A DNA stretch of 64,000 nucleotides from Actinophytocola gossypii (GTDB lineage: Bacteria; Actinomycetota; Actinomycetes; Mycobacteriales; Pseudonocardiaceae), in contig NZ_JAFFZE010000023.1 of the NCBI RefSeq assembly GCF_025165815.1, positions 1 through 64,000 on the forward strand. The letters are read 5' to 3'. Both the position numbers and the translations under genes were made by a program. The notes beneath the pieces are model-generated. The model ran no database searches. It was given only the letters and a program-made list of their open reading frames with translations, and was not told the origin of the DNA. Below, piece after piece: positions 1 to 15,238 of this stretch; the stretch's first letter is position 1; every line of letters begins with the position of its first letter.

Positions 1-27
1 CTGAGCCAGGATCAAACTCTCCAATAA
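1..27 (-). rRNA. rrs: 16S ribosomal RNA, 5' end only (gene continues past the left edge)
   Basis: Read on the minus strand, the first bases are the universal bacterial 16S 5' sequence AGAGTTTGATCCTGGCTCAG, preceded by a TTGG stretch close to where the mature end lies. Only about 27 nt of the gene are inside the window and the rest of the rrn operon runs leftward. The exact mature 5' end cannot be set from sequence alone. Confidence 0.95.
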
Positions 28-296
28 TGCTTTATCAGAGAAATCCCAGCAAAAACCTGTCCAAAAGGCCAGGCACAAGCTCACTAGCATTCATCGGCAC
101 ACTGTTGAGTTCTCAAACAACACACGCGCACTCGTCACACACTCTATGAGTCTGCTTCAAGGGCTTGGGTCACCCACTCTATCACTCGCGTGAGAGCTTG
201 GTTCGTGACCCCCTGCCAGGCTCCGTTCCCGGTGTTTCGGGCCCGTTCCGCGCTGGCAGAGATAAAGTTACACACCCCGGAAAACCCCCTTGCAGG
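28..296 (-). promoter_or_regulatory. rrn operon promoter and antitermination leader
   Basis: This roughly 270-bp stretch upstream of 16S has no gene. On the minus strand a candidate promoter is TGCAAG (289-294) and TAACTT (265-270) with an 18-bp spacer. Further down are two near-identical blocks, TAGAGTGGGTGAC (169-181) and TAGAGTGTGTGAC (134-146), 35 bp apart, which look like tandem -10 regions. At about 100-125 lies TTGTTTGAGAACTCAACAG, resembling the conserved actinobacterial rRNA leader/antitermination box. Tandem promoters and such a leader are normal for rrn operons. Which promoters are used is inference. Confidence 0.65.
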
Positions 297-315
297 CACC
301 CCCCCTTAAGGGGTG
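297..315 (-). terminator. Hairpin downstream of tyrS
   Basis: CACCCC and GGGGTG arms enclose a short loop, with the palindrome CCCCTTAAGGGG (302-313) at the core, about 10 bp past the tyrS stop. There is no clear U tract, as is common for high-GC actinobacterial terminators. It would separate tyrS from the rrn promoters. Confidence 0.5.
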
Positions 316-325
316 TCCGCGCAGG

Positions 326-1609
326 TCAGGGGGCTACTTCGACGCCAGCGGTCGATCGCTTGCCCCGACGCAGGACGAGCCACCGGCCGTGCAGGAGGTC
401 GCCGGTGGCCGGCCGCCAGTCCTCGTCGCCGATCTTGACGTTGTTGACGTACGCCCCGCCCTCGTTGACCGCGCGCCGCGCCGCTCCCCTGCTCGGGGTG
501 AGGCCGGAGGACACCAGCAGGTCCACGATCGTGGGGGCGTCGGCCAGGCGCACCGAGCCGGTCGGCGCCTCGGCCATGGCGGCGGTCAGCGTCGGCTCGT
601 CCAGGTCGCGCAGCTCGCCGCGCCCGAACAGGGCCTGGCTGGCGGCGATGACCTGCCTGGTCTCGTGTTCCCCGTGCACCAGCCGGGTGAACTCCTCGGC
701 CAGCCTGCGCTGGGCGGCGCGCAGGTGCGGCCGCTCGGCGGTCTGCTCGGCGAGCGCGTCGATCTCCTCGCGGGGCAGGAACGTGAACAGCCTCAGGTAC
801 CGGACGACGTCGGCGTCGCCGACGTTCACGAAGTACTGGTACCAGGCGTACGGCGAGGTCAGCGCGGGGTCGAGCCAGATGTTCCCGCCGCCGGTGGACT
901 TGCCGAACTTGCGGCCCTCCGCGTCGGTGACCAGCGGCGCGGTCAGCGCGTGCACGGCGTCGCCGTCGATCCGGCGCACCAGTTCGACGCCGCCGACGAT
1001 GTTGCCCCACTGGTCGGACCCGCCGACCTGCAACGCGCAGTCGTACTTGCGGTGCAGCTGGAGGTAGTCGTGCGACTGGAGCAGCAGGTAGCTGAACTCG
1101 GTGTAGGACATGCCGTCGCCCTCGAGCCGGCGCTTGACCGTCTCCCGCGCGAGCATCACGTTGATCGAGAAGTGCTTGCCGACGTCGCGCAGGTACTCCA
1201 GCACGGACATGCCGCCGGTCCAGTCCAGGTTGTTCACCACGACCGCGCCGGTCGGTGAGCCGTCGAACTCGACGAAGCGCTCGAGCTGGCCGCGGATCCG
1301 CGCGGCCCACTCAGCCACCACGTCGAGCGAGTTCAGCGTGCGCTCTCCCTGGTCACGCGGGTCGCCGACCATCCCGGTGGCGCCGCCGGCGAGCACGATC
1401 GGCCGGTGCCCGGCGCGCTGGAACCTGGTCAGCATGAGCAGCGGTACGAGGTTCCCGGCGTGCAGGCTGGGTGCGGTCGGGTCGAACCCGGCGTAGAGGG
1501 TCAGCGGGCCGGCGTCGAGGTCGCGGCGCAGCGCGTCGAGGTCGGTGGACTGCGCGATGAGTCCGCGCCAGGTCAGCTCGTCGAGGATGTGCTCACTCAC
1601 GCTCGCCAT
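326..1609 (-). CDS. tyrS: Tyrosine--tRNA ligase
   Basis: Class I aminoacyl-tRNA synthetase of 427 aa that charges tRNA-Tyr in the cytoplasm. The N-terminal Rossmann domain carries [15 protein letters not shown] (the HIGH-like site is HAGN), followed by the tyrosine-binding region with GSDQWGN and the KMSKS-equivalent KFGKS (about residues 230-235). A C-terminal S4-like RNA-binding domain with INEGG-type residues ([10 protein letters not shown]) follows. Length is normal for the bacterial family. The ATG start has only a weak upstream SD; a GATACG box about 5 nt before it makes leaderless initiation possible. It is transcribed toward the rrn operon and is divergent from the small gene at 1687. 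Confidence 0.97.
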   Translation of the reverse strand: MASVSEHILDELTWRGLIAQSTDLDALRRDLDAGPLTLYAGFDPTAPSLHAGNLVPLLMLTRFQRAGHRPIVLAGGATGMVGDPRDQGERTLNSLDVVAEWAARIRGQLERFVEFDGSPTGAVVVNNLDWTGGMSVLEYLRDVGKHFSINVMLARETVKRRLEGDGMSYTEFSYLLLQSHDYLQLHRKYDCALQVGGSDQWGNIVGGVELVRRIDGDAVHALTAPLVTDAEGRKFGKSTGGGNIWLDPALTSPYAWYQYFVNVGDADVVRYLRLFTFLPREEIDALAEQTAERPHLRAAQRRLAEEFTRLVHGEHETRQVIAASQALFGRGELRDLDEPTLTAAMAEAPTGSVRLADAPTIVDLLVSSGLTPSRGAARRAVNEGGAYVNNVKIGDEDWRPATGDLLHGRWLVLRRGKRSTAGVEVAP

Positions 1610-1686
1610 ACTCTCGTATCGACGTGGACCGCGTCCCGCGAGTATCGTCGCCTACCGGGTGATGAACGCTGCGTACGCGGATCGAC

Positions 1687-1956
1687 GTGCCTGACTTCCG
1701 GGGCATGCAGGCTCTCAACGCGTGGCTCCTCGGCCATGATCGCGGACTGTTGCTCCAGGGCCCCGACCCGGACGCGCCGCATCCGGTCATGCACGGCGTC
1801 GTGGTGCGCCAGTCCCCTCAGCCGCACACGCTTCTGGACCGGTGGGATCCGGTGACCGTGTGGGTCGAGATCCCCGAGGACGGCTCGGGCGTGCGTGAGC
1901 CGCGAACGCCGCCGCCGGACCTCCGCGTGCGCAGGGCGGCGCGGGACGAGCCCTAA
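1687..1956 (+). CDS. Small conserved-looking protein of unknown function
   Basis: An 89-aa protein from a GTG start, divergent from tyrS. Its codons have the strong third-position G/C bias of the neighbouring genes and the sequence has a soluble, folded look (a hydrophobic N-terminal half with NAWLLGHDRGLLLQG, a VTVWVEIPEDG stretch, and a charged Pro/Arg tail). I do not recognise a family and see no catalytic motif, signal peptide or membrane segment. The gene meets the glycosylase gene 3' end to 3' end with a 4-bp overlap at 1953-1956. Confidence 0.65.
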   Translation: MPDFRGMQALNAWLLGHDRGLLLQGPDPDAPHPVMHGVVVRQSPQPHTLLDRWDPVTVWVEIPEDGSGVREPRTPPPDLRVRRAARDEP

Positions 1957-2606
1957 CGGGAGGTCGTCGAGCGCCGGGAGGCCTTGCCGCCCCGGCGGTA
2001 GGTCGACACGGACGGCGAGTCCACCCAGAACCGCCACGGCACGTCCATCGCCACGGCCACGCCGACGCGCGGACCCGTGCGGATCGCGGACTCCGGCACC
2101 GGGTCGCCGGCCAGCAAGCGCACGGGCGAGTCGGGGTCGGTCAGGTCGACGCCGTTGTGCCCGCGTTCCAGGCCCAGCACGCCGGTCAGCCTGGCGGGGC
2201 CTTTGGCGAGTTCGGCGTCGGAACGGGCGGCCGGGCGGCGGGAGCGGGCCAGCTCGACGCCGTCGACGACCTCGGCGCCGCGCAGCAGGACCGCGCCGGG
2301 CACGCCGTCGGTCAACGAGACCACGTTCGCGCAGAAGTGCATGCCGTACACGAAGTACACGTACAGGTGACCGGCCGGGCCGAACATGACCTCGTTGCGT
2401 GAGGTCTTGCCCCGGTAGCAGTGCGAGGCCGGGTCGTCCCCGCCTCGGTAGGCCTCCACCTCGACGAGGCGGATCCGCACGGTGCCGGCGTCGCTGGTCG
2501 ACTCGAGGTGGCAGCCGAGCAGCAGCTTGGCCGCGTCGATCGGGTCGACGGCCAACTCGGCACGGCTGAGTTGCCGGAACAGGGACGGGTTACCGGCAAC
2601 GGACAC
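1953..2606 (-). CDS. DNA-3-methyladenine glycosylase (AAG/MPG family)
   Basis: A 217-aa monofunctional base-excision repair glycosylase that removes alkylated purines such as 3-methyladenine and hypoxanthine. Family hallmarks are RLVEVEAYRG with the catalytic Glu, SHCYRGKTSRNEVMFG (the substrate-pocket segment), the YVYFVYGMHFCANVV core strand-helix and the LAKGPARL motif. Length is typical for bacterial members. The start lies only 9 bp after the stop of the MFS gene, so the two are probably cotranscribed. The last residues are Ser/Arg-rich and look like a variable tail. Confidence 0.92.
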   Translation of the reverse strand: MSVAGNPSLFRQLSRAELAVDPIDAAKLLLGCHLESTSDAGTVRIRLVEVEAYRGGDDPASHCYRGKTSRNEVMFGPAGHLYVYFVYGMHFCANVVSLTDGVPGAVLLRGAEVVDGVELARSRRPAARSDAELAKGPARLTGVLGLERGHNGVDLTDPDSPVRLLAGDPVPESAIRTGPRVGVAVAMDVPWRFWVDSPSVSTYRRGGKASRRSTTSR

Positions 2607-2615
2607 GTGCGGAGC

Positions 2616-3857
2616 CTATACGGCCGCGGGCCGGCGGCGTTCCGCCCTGGCCGCCGGCAGGTACAGCGGTGCGGCGAGCGCGAGCACGACGGCGCCGACG
2701 ACGATGGCCGTGCTCACCGAGGTGCCTGTCGCCAGCGCGGTCAGCACGATCGCGCCGATCGACCCGGCCGGCTGGGCGACCATCGAGTTCATCGAGACCA
2801 CCGTCGACCGGTGCGTGCTGGTGACCTCGCGGTGCAGGAGCGTCATGTGTGGTGGGTTCGCGGTGCCGTGCACCAGGTAGGTCGCGAGGTACCCGGTCAG
2901 TGCGCCGACCGGGCCGGCGAGCAGGCCCATGCCGACGACCGTGACGCCGTGCACGACGCGCAGCAGGGCGGCGCTGACCGCCACGCCGAGTCGGCTGGTG
3001 AGCAGTGGGACCAGCGCGGCACCGGCGGCGGAGGCGAGCCAGGCCGCCGCGCCGGCGGGGCCCATGATCGCGGCGGCGGCCTCCTCACCGCCGAGGAGTT
3101 CGGTCATCCGCACCGGCAGCAGGGCCTCGAAGGTGACCATGCCGAAGCCCCAGCTGAGCTCGACGAGCAGCAGGCAGACGAGGATCCGGGAGCCGCGGAC
3201 GATGCGGACGCCGTCGGCCACGACGCGCGGAACGTCGCGCACGGACGCCAGGAACCGGCGTCGGCCCGCGGGGTGCGGTGGTTCGTGCACCAGCAGCGCG
3301 ATCGCGGCGAGTCCGGCGAGTTGGACGATGAGCGCGAGGATCACGGGCAGTACCAGGGTCGGGATGCCCAGCATCTCGGCCCAGGCGACGATGGCGCCGG
3401 TGACCAGGGCGCCGGCGCCGACCGAGGCGCCGAGGACGGTGCCACCGGCGCTGAGTCCGCGTTCGAGTTTCGCGTTCGGGTCCTCGGCGAGGGCGGCGTC
3501 GACGTACCAGGCTTCGAGGGGGCCGGAGTCGAGTGCGCGGTAGACGCCCTGGAGCAGGTAGACGGCGGCGAACACGGCGAACGTGTCGGCGACGGTCATC
3601 AGCGCGACGGACACCGCGCCGACGGTGGCCGAGGCGAGCAGGACCGGGCGGCGGCCCCAGGAGTCGGAGAGGCCGCCGGTGGGCAGTTCGAGGGCCAGGA
3701 CGACGAAGCCCTGGATGGAGGCGGCGAGGCCGGCTTCGGCGAGGGTGAGGCCGCGGTCGAGTGGGAGCAGGACGGTGATCGGTACCCAGAGGCCGACCGG
3801 GAACCAGCGGAGGGCGAGCAGGACGAGGTACCGGCGGCGGGTCTGGCGGGCGGTCAC
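2616..3857 (-). CDS. MFS transporter (drug/small-molecule efflux type)
   Basis: A 413-aa integral membrane protein with about twelve hydrophobic segments and an MFS loop 2-3 motif (GGLSDSWGRRPVLLAS, about residues 65-80), typical of major facilitator antiporters. The GTG start directly precedes the first helix (YLVLLALRWFPVGLWVP). It lies downstream of an ArsR-family regulator and upstream of the DNA glycosylase on the same strand, so regulation by that ArsR protein is plausible but not shown. Substrate cannot be deduced. Confidence 0.88.
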   Translation of the reverse strand: MTARQTRRRYLVLLALRWFPVGLWVPITVLLPLDRGLTLAEAGLAASIQGFVVLALELPTGGLSDSWGRRPVLLASATVGAVSVALMTVADTFAVFAAVYLLQGVYRALDSGPLEAWYVDAALAEDPNAKLERGLSAGGTVLGASVGAGALVTGAIVAWAEMLGIPTLVLPVILALIVQLAGLAAIALLVHEPPHPAGRRRFLASVRDVPRVVADGVRIVRGSRILVCLLLVELSWGFGMVTFEALLPVRMTELLGGEEAAAAIMGPAGAAAWLASAAGAALVPLLTSRLGVAVSAALLRVVHGVTVVGMGLLAGPVGALTGYLATYLVHGTANPPHMTLLHREVTSTHRSTVVSMNSMVAQPAGSIGAIVLTALATGTSVSTAIVVGAVVLALAAPLYLPAARAERRRPAAV

Positions 3858-4033
3858 GGGGTCCGCCGGGGCGGGTCGACGGCGAAGCCTGTGGATGAAC
3901 GTTCGGGAACTGTCGGGGGTGGGCGATAGGGTGAGAAGAGGGGTCCCCCAGGGCGGTGCGGGGAGGTCTGGCGAGCGGGGTTTGCTAACGCACCGGGTGC
4001 GGCGGGGGTACGGCCGGCGGGTTCGGGAGCTGC

Positions 4034-4198
4034 GTGATGGGGAGCCGTGTGACGGGGAGCCCTATGATGGGGAGCCCTGTGACGGGGAGCCCCGTGACGG
4101 GGAGCCCCGTGACGGGGAGCCCCGTGACGGGGAGCCCCGTGACGGGGAGCCCCGTGACGGGGAGCCCCGTGACGGGGAGCCCCGTGATGGGGAGCCGC
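4034..4198. repeat. Eleven-unit 15-bp tandem repeat
   Basis: Eleven consecutive units of GTGACGGGGAGCCCC, with units 4-10 (4079-4183) identical and the first three and last unit carrying one to four changes. Each unit contains a small dyad (GGGG...CCCC on either strand). The array sits in the 358-bp stretch between the ArsR gene and the MFS gene (3858-4215), which otherwise shows no gene. The perfect identity of the inner units suggests recent slippage or expansion. There are no unique spacers, so it is not a CRISPR array. Confidence 0.97.
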
Positions 4199-4215
4199 GG
4201 AGCGGGCGGCCCTGG

Positions 4216-4788
4216 TCACGGGGCGTCCTCGGGGTCGGTGGGCAGCGCGTAGTACAGGAACGTGATCCGGCGGGCGGTCTCGTCTGGGTCGGCCAGGGCG
4301 GCGTTCTGGTGGCGGAGGACGACCTCGTTGATCTCGTCCGTCATCGCGCGTAGCTGGGGTACCGACAGTTCGAGCAGCATGTCGCTCATCCCCGCGGCGT
4401 CGCGCCACGCGACCGGCCAGCGGTCCCGGGCGTCCTCCCAGCGGGCGACCTTCTCGCTCATGTACGCCCAGTAGTGCGCGCGCAGCCAGCCCGCCGCGGC
4501 GAGCGCGTCCGGGTCGTTCTCGACGTCGGTGTCCTGCCAGCCGTGGGAGCGTTGCGCGGCGGCCCAGAAACGCTGCTTGCCGGTGCCCTCGCCGGTCTCC
4601 TCGACCATGTTGACCTCGGCGAGTTTGCGCAGGTGGTAGCTGGTCGCACCGGTGTTGGTGTCGAGCCGGGCGGCCAACGTGGTCGCGGTCGCCGCGCCGT
4701 TGACGCGTAGCTCGCTGAGCAGCCGCGCACGCAGCGGGTGCGCGAGCACCCGTACGGCGCGGCTGTCCAGCTGAAGATGATCCGCCAT
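4216..4788 (-). CDS. ArsR-family winged-helix transcriptional regulator
   Basis: A 190-aa protein from the ATG at 4788. Residues about 8-80 form an ArsR-type winged helix (RVLAHPLRARLLSELRVNG, ATTLAARLDTNTGATSYHLRKLAEVNMVEE), followed by a longer C-terminal helical region with WAYMSEKVARWEDARDRW. No CxC metal-binding motif is visible, so a non-metal ligand is likely. A longer in-frame start at 4824 exists, but the ATG at 4788 lies 7 nt after a TTATTG -10 box, fitting a leaderless transcript. The next genes on the strand are the MFS transporter and glycosylase, separated by the repeat array. Confidence 0.85.
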   Translation of the reverse strand: MADHLQLDSRAVRVLAHPLRARLLSELRVNGAATATTLAARLDTNTGATSYHLRKLAEVNMVEETGEGTGKQRFWAAAQRSHGWQDTDVENDPDALAAAGWLRAHYWAYMSEKVARWEDARDRWPVAWRDAAGMSDMLLELSVPQLRAMTDEINEVVLRHQNAALADPDETARRITFLYYALPTDPEDAP

Positions 4789-8861
<4,073 letters not shown>

Positions 8862-10055
8862 CTAGGACTCCTCGCTTCCGGCGTCGAGCGCGGCCGGCAG
8901 GGCGGCGAGGAACCCGCGCACCTGCTCGGTGTCGACGATCAGCGGTGGGGCCAGGCGGATGGTGTCCGGCTGGACGGGGTTGACCAGGTAGCCGGCGTGT
9001 TCGGCGTGCTCGGCGACCGAGGCGGAGACCGGGCGGGTGAGCGCGATACCGAGCAGCAGGCCGGTGCCGCGGACCTCGGCGACCAGCGGGTGGTTCAGCG
9101 CTTCCACGCCGGCGGCGAGTTCCTTGCCGACGGTGGCCGCCTGCTCGCACAGGCCGTCGGCGGCGATCGTGCGCAGGGTCGCCAGGCCGGCGGCGCTGGT
9201 GACCGGGTTGCCGCCGAAGGTGGTGCCGTGCTGGCCCGGCCCGAGCAGGTCGCCGGCCGCGCCGACGCCGATGCACGCGCCGAGCGGGAGGCCGCCGCCG
9301 AGGCCCTTGGCCAGGGTGACCACGTCGGGGGTGATACCGGCCTGCTGGAAGGCGAACCAGCTGCCGAGCCGGCCGAGGCCGGTCTGCACCTCGTCGACCA
9401 CGAGCAGCGCGCCGGCCCGCTGGGTGATCTCCCGGGCGGCCCGCAGGTAGTCCGCCGGCGCGGGCCGCACGCCGCCCTCGCCGAGCACGGGCTCGACGAA
9501 GACGGCCGCGGTGTCCTGGTCGACGGCGTCCCGCAGGGCGTCCACGTCGCCGAACGGGACGTGGGTGACGTCCGGCAGCAGCGGCTCGAACGGGGTGCGC
9601 TTGCCCGGCTGCCCGGTGACGGTGAGGGCGCCCATGGTGCGGCCGTGGAAGGCGCCCTCGCAGGCGACGATGCCGGAGCGGCCGGTCAGCCGGGTGAGCT
9701 TCACCGCGGCCTCGACGGCCTCCGCGCCGGAGTTGCAGAACAGCACCTTCGCCTGGCCGGTCAGCCCGGCGACGTCCAGCAACGCCTCGGCGAGCTCGAC
9801 GGTGACCGGGTTGACGTACAGGTTCGAGGTGTGGCCGAGGGTGGCGACCTGCTCGGTGACCGCCGCGACGACCGCGGGGTGGGCGTGGCCGAGGGCGTTG
9901 ACCGCGATGCCGCCGACGAGGTCGAGGTAGCGGTTGCCGTCGGCGTCCCACACGTACGCGCCGTCGCCGCGTACGAGGGTGAGCCGCGGGGTGCCGTAGT
10001 TGTCCATCATGGACGAACGCCAGCGTGCCCGGCCGTCCGCGTTGGAGCCGATCAC
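8862..10055 (-). CDS. argD: Acetylornithine aminotransferase
   Basis: A 397-aa class III PLP-dependent aminotransferase converting N-acetylglutamate semialdehyde to N-acetylornithine. The PLP lysine lies in [25 protein letters not shown] and [11 protein letters not shown] are other cofactor-site segments. The GTG start (10055) overlaps the argB TGA as GTGA. About 16 residues precede the conserved [14 protein letters not shown] segment, so initiation at an internal ATG near 10007-10010 is possible. Confidence 0.96.
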   Translation of the reverse strand: MIGSNADGRARWRSSMMDNYGTPRLTLVRGDGAYVWDADGNRYLDLVGGIAVNALGHAHPAVVAAVTEQVATLGHTSNLYVNPVTVELAEALLDVAGLTGQAKVLFCNSGAEAVEAAVKLTRLTGRSGIVACEGAFHGRTMGALTVTGQPGKRTPFEPLLPDVTHVPFGDVDALRDAVDQDTAAVFVEPVLGEGGVRPAPADYLRAAREITQRAGALLVVDEVQTGLGRLGSWFAFQQAGITPDVVTLAKGLGGGLPLGACIGVGAAGDLLGPGQHGTTFGGNPVTSAAGLATLRTIAADGLCEQAATVGKELAAGVEALNHPLVAEVRGTGLLLGIALTRPVSASVAEHAEHAGYLVNPVQPDTIRLAPPLIVDTEQVRGFLAALPAALDAGSEES

Positions 10056-10947
10056 TGAACCTCCTCCTCTGGCAGGACCTCTGGCAGGACCATCGTGCCG
10101 ACACCCTTGCCGGTGAACACCTCGAGCAGCACCGAGTGGGCGAGCCGCCCGTCGATCACGTGCGCGCGCGGGACCCCGCCGCGCACGGCGGTCAGGCACG
10201 CCTCCATCTTGGGGATCATCCCGCTGGCGAGACCGGGCAGCATGCGCTCGAGCTCGTCGGCGTGCACGACGTCGACCAGCGAGTCCCGGTCGGGCCAGTT
10301 GGCGTAGAGGCCCTCGACGTCGGTGAGCATCACGAGCTTCTCGGCACGCAGGGCGACGGCGATCGCGGCGGCCGCGGTGTCGGCGTTCACGTTGTGCGCC
10401 AGGCCGTCCGCGTCGGGGGCCACTGTGGACACGACCGGGATCCGGCCGGCGGTGACGATGTCGAGCACCGCCTCCGGGTCGACCGCGACGACCTCGCCGA
10501 CGAGCCCGAGGTCCACTTCCGCACCGTCCACCGTGGCCGTCCGGCGGCGGGCGGTGAGCAGGTTCGCGTCCTCGCCGGAGATCGCGACCGCGTACGGGCC
10601 GTGCGCGTTGATCAACGCCACCAGCTCGCGGCTGACCTGTCCGGTGAGCACCATCCGGACCACGTCCATGGTCTCCGGGGTGGTCACCCGCAGGCCGGCC
10701 CGGAACGCGCCGGGAATGCCGAGGCGGTCGAGCATCGCGGTGATCTGCGGGCCGCCGCCGTGCACCACGACCGGGTGGATGCCGGCGAGCTTGAGGAACA
10801 CCATGTCCTGCGCGAACGCGGCCTTGAGCCGCTCGTCGACCATCGCGTTGCCGCCGTACTTCACCACGATCGTGGCGCCGTGGAACCGTTGCAGCCACGG
10901 CAGGGCCTCGATGAGGACGGCCGCCTTCTCCTGTGCCTCGGCGGAGG

Positions 10948-10951
<4 letters not shown>
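10052..10951 (-). CDS. argB: Acetylglutamate kinase
   Basis: A 299-aa amino-acid kinase family enzyme phosphorylating N-acetylglutamate. The Lys motif VVKYGGNAM and the glycine-rich HGGGPQI loop are present, with [12 protein letters not shown] near the C-terminal nucleotide site. In the acetyl-cycling pathway this enzyme is normally inhibited by arginine. The ATG overlaps the argJ stop (ATGA). Confidence 0.97.
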
Positions 10952-13738
<2,787 letters not shown>

Positions 13739-13750
13739 GGCCACCCCTCC

Positions 13751-13797
13751 TTCTGTACCGATCGATACCGTACCTTTCAGTATCGATCGGTACAGAA
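13751..13797. promoter_or_regulatory. Perfect 18-bp inverted repeat (TetR operator candidate)
   Basis: The arms at 13751-13768 and 13780-13797 are exact reverse complements over 18 bp (core GTACCGATCGATAC), separated by 11 bp. Each arm is itself almost palindromic around CGATCG, so this could be two back-to-back dimer sites. It fills the intergenic space between the divergent tetR and SDR starts. Confidence 0.85.
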
Positions 13798-13807
13798 TGG
13801 AGGAGAC

Positions 13808-14548
13808 ATGGTGCTGTTCGGAAAGGTCGCGCTGGTGACCGGGGGTTCGCGGGGGATCGGAGCGGCCGCCGCCCGCGCGTTGGCCGCGGCCGGCGCCGAC
13901 GTCGTGATCAGCTACGCCAGATCGGCGGACCGCGCGTCCGAGGTGGTCCGGGAGCTCACGGACACCGGCGTCCGCGCCGCCGCGCTGCGCGCCGACCAGG
14001 GCGACCAGCGGCAGGTGGAGGACCTGGTGGGCACCGTGGTGGCCGACTTCGGCCGACTGGACATCCTGGTGAACAACGCGGCGGTGTCCGTCAACGGCGC
14101 GGTCGACACGGCGGTCGACACGGCGGCCTTCGACCGGCAGCTCGCGGTCAACACCGGTGGTGTCGTCGCCGCCATCCGCGCCGCGTCCGGGGTGCTCGGC
14201 GAGGGCGGCCGGATCGTCACGGTCGGCTCGACGCTGTCCACCCGCGCCGGCTTCGTCGGGGTGGCCGACTACGCCGCGTCCAAGGCCGCGATCGTCGGCT
14301 ACAGCCAGGGCGCGGCGCGGGACCTGGCACCGCGCGGGATCACCGTGAACGTCGTGCAGGCCGGCGCGGTGGCGACGGACATGAACCCGCCGGACGGCGC
14401 GTTCGCCGACGAGCAGCGCGCGACCAACGCGATGAACCGGTTCGGCACTCCCGAGGAGGTGGCGGCGGGGATCGTCTTCCTCGCCAGCCCCGCCGCGTCC
14501 TTCGTCACCGGCTCCGTGCTGACCATCGACGGCGGCTACCTGGCCTGA
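13808..14548 (+). CDS. SDR-family oxidoreductase
   Basis: A 246-aa classical short-chain dehydrogenase/reductase. It has the TGGSRGIG cofactor loop (residues about 11-18), the NNAAVS motif and the YAASK active-site pair, and ends in the usual FVTGSVLTIDGGYLA segment. AGGAGAC precedes the ATG at 13808. The substrate is unknown. The divergent TetR gene and shared operator suggest induction by a small molecule that this enzyme modifies. Confidence 0.9.
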   Translation: MVLFGKVALVTGGSRGIGAAAARALAAAGADVVISYARSADRASEVVRELTDTGVRAAALRADQGDQRQVEDLVGTVVADFGRLDILVNNAAVSVNGAVDTAVDTAAFDRQLAVNTGGVVAAIRAASGVLGEGGRIVTVGSTLSTRAGFVGVADYAASKAAIVGYSQGAARDLAPRGITVNVVQAGAVATDMNPPDGAFADEQRATNAMNRFGTPEEVAAGIVFLASPAASFVTGSVLTIDGGYLA

Positions 14549-14549
14549 C

Positions 14550-15134
14550 TCAGCCCCCGCGCGCGTCCAGGGCCTTGCCGAGCCGGTCGAGGGCGTCGAC
14601 GGTCTCGGCGAGGTAGGCCTCGAACCCCAGCCGGGCCGGCGAGACGAGCCGCGACCAGACCGGCGTCGCGGCGATGCCGTCCCGGTTCTCGGGGAAGGTC
14701 TCGGCGAGCACCGGCTCGGGCAGGAACCGGTACGGCGCCCCGGAGCGGGTCCACCGGCGCAGCAGCTGGCCGGACACCGGGCTGTGCACGGCGACCAGCC
14801 GGCGGCGGCGCACGGCGAGGGTCAGCTCGTGGATCAGGTCGTGCAGGTCGGCGCTCCAGCGCGAGTGCTGCCAGCGTTCGCGGACCAGGACGTACAGCGC
14901 GTCCGGGCCGACGTCGGCGAGCGGACCCAGGCCGTCGACCTCGTCGGCGGGGGTGGTCAGCAGCCGCTCCCCCGGCAGGCGGACGGCGCGCGAGCGGCCG
15001 GGGTCGCCGAGGGTGTCGCGCAGGAACTGGCGCAGCGCGCGGAACGCGGCCTCGTCATCGGGCAGGCGGCACTCCAGCACGGTGAGGGTGAAGACGGGGG
15101 TGAGACCCGCCAGCGGGGGCACGGTGTCGTTCAT
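14550..15134 (-). CDS. Uncharacterised 194-aa protein
   Basis: The ATG at 15134 follows a clear AGGAGG and codon bias is normal, so the gene looks real. The protein has alternating strands and helices (FTLTVLECRLPDDEAAFRALRQFL, DALYVLVRERWQHSRWSADLHDLIHELTLAVRRRRLVAVHSP) and ends in a helix with LGFEAYLAETVDALDRLGKAL. I see no signal peptide, membrane segment or catalytic motif and cannot name a family. It lies downstream of the peptidase gene on the same strand (104-bp gap) and meets the SDR gene tail to tail. Confidence 0.7.
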   Translation of the reverse strand: MNDTVPPLAGLTPVFTLTVLECRLPDDEAAFRALRQFLRDTLGDPGRSRAVRLPGERLLTTPADEVDGLGPLADVGPDALYVLVRERWQHSRWSADLHDLIHELTLAVRRRRLVAVHSPVSGQLLRRWTRSGAPYRFLPEPVLAETFPENRDGIAATPVWSRLVSPARLGFEAYLAETVDALDRLGKALDARGG

Positions 15135-15238
15135 GTCTGGTTCCTCCTGGCCCTCAGCATGGAACCGGGGCATGGACCAGAGGTGGACCAGACACTGATG
15201 GGCCGGGCGTCCGATGCGTGGACGCCCGGCCCCAGCGG

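Noticed and set aside
3890-3920. LexA box upstream of the MFS gene
   Set aside because: GAACGTTC is present but without the 4-nt gap and flanks of the actinobacterial SOS box.
4034-4198. CRISPR-like array
   Set aside because: Units are contiguous 15-bp copies without spacers, and no cas gene is nearby; it is a minisatellite.
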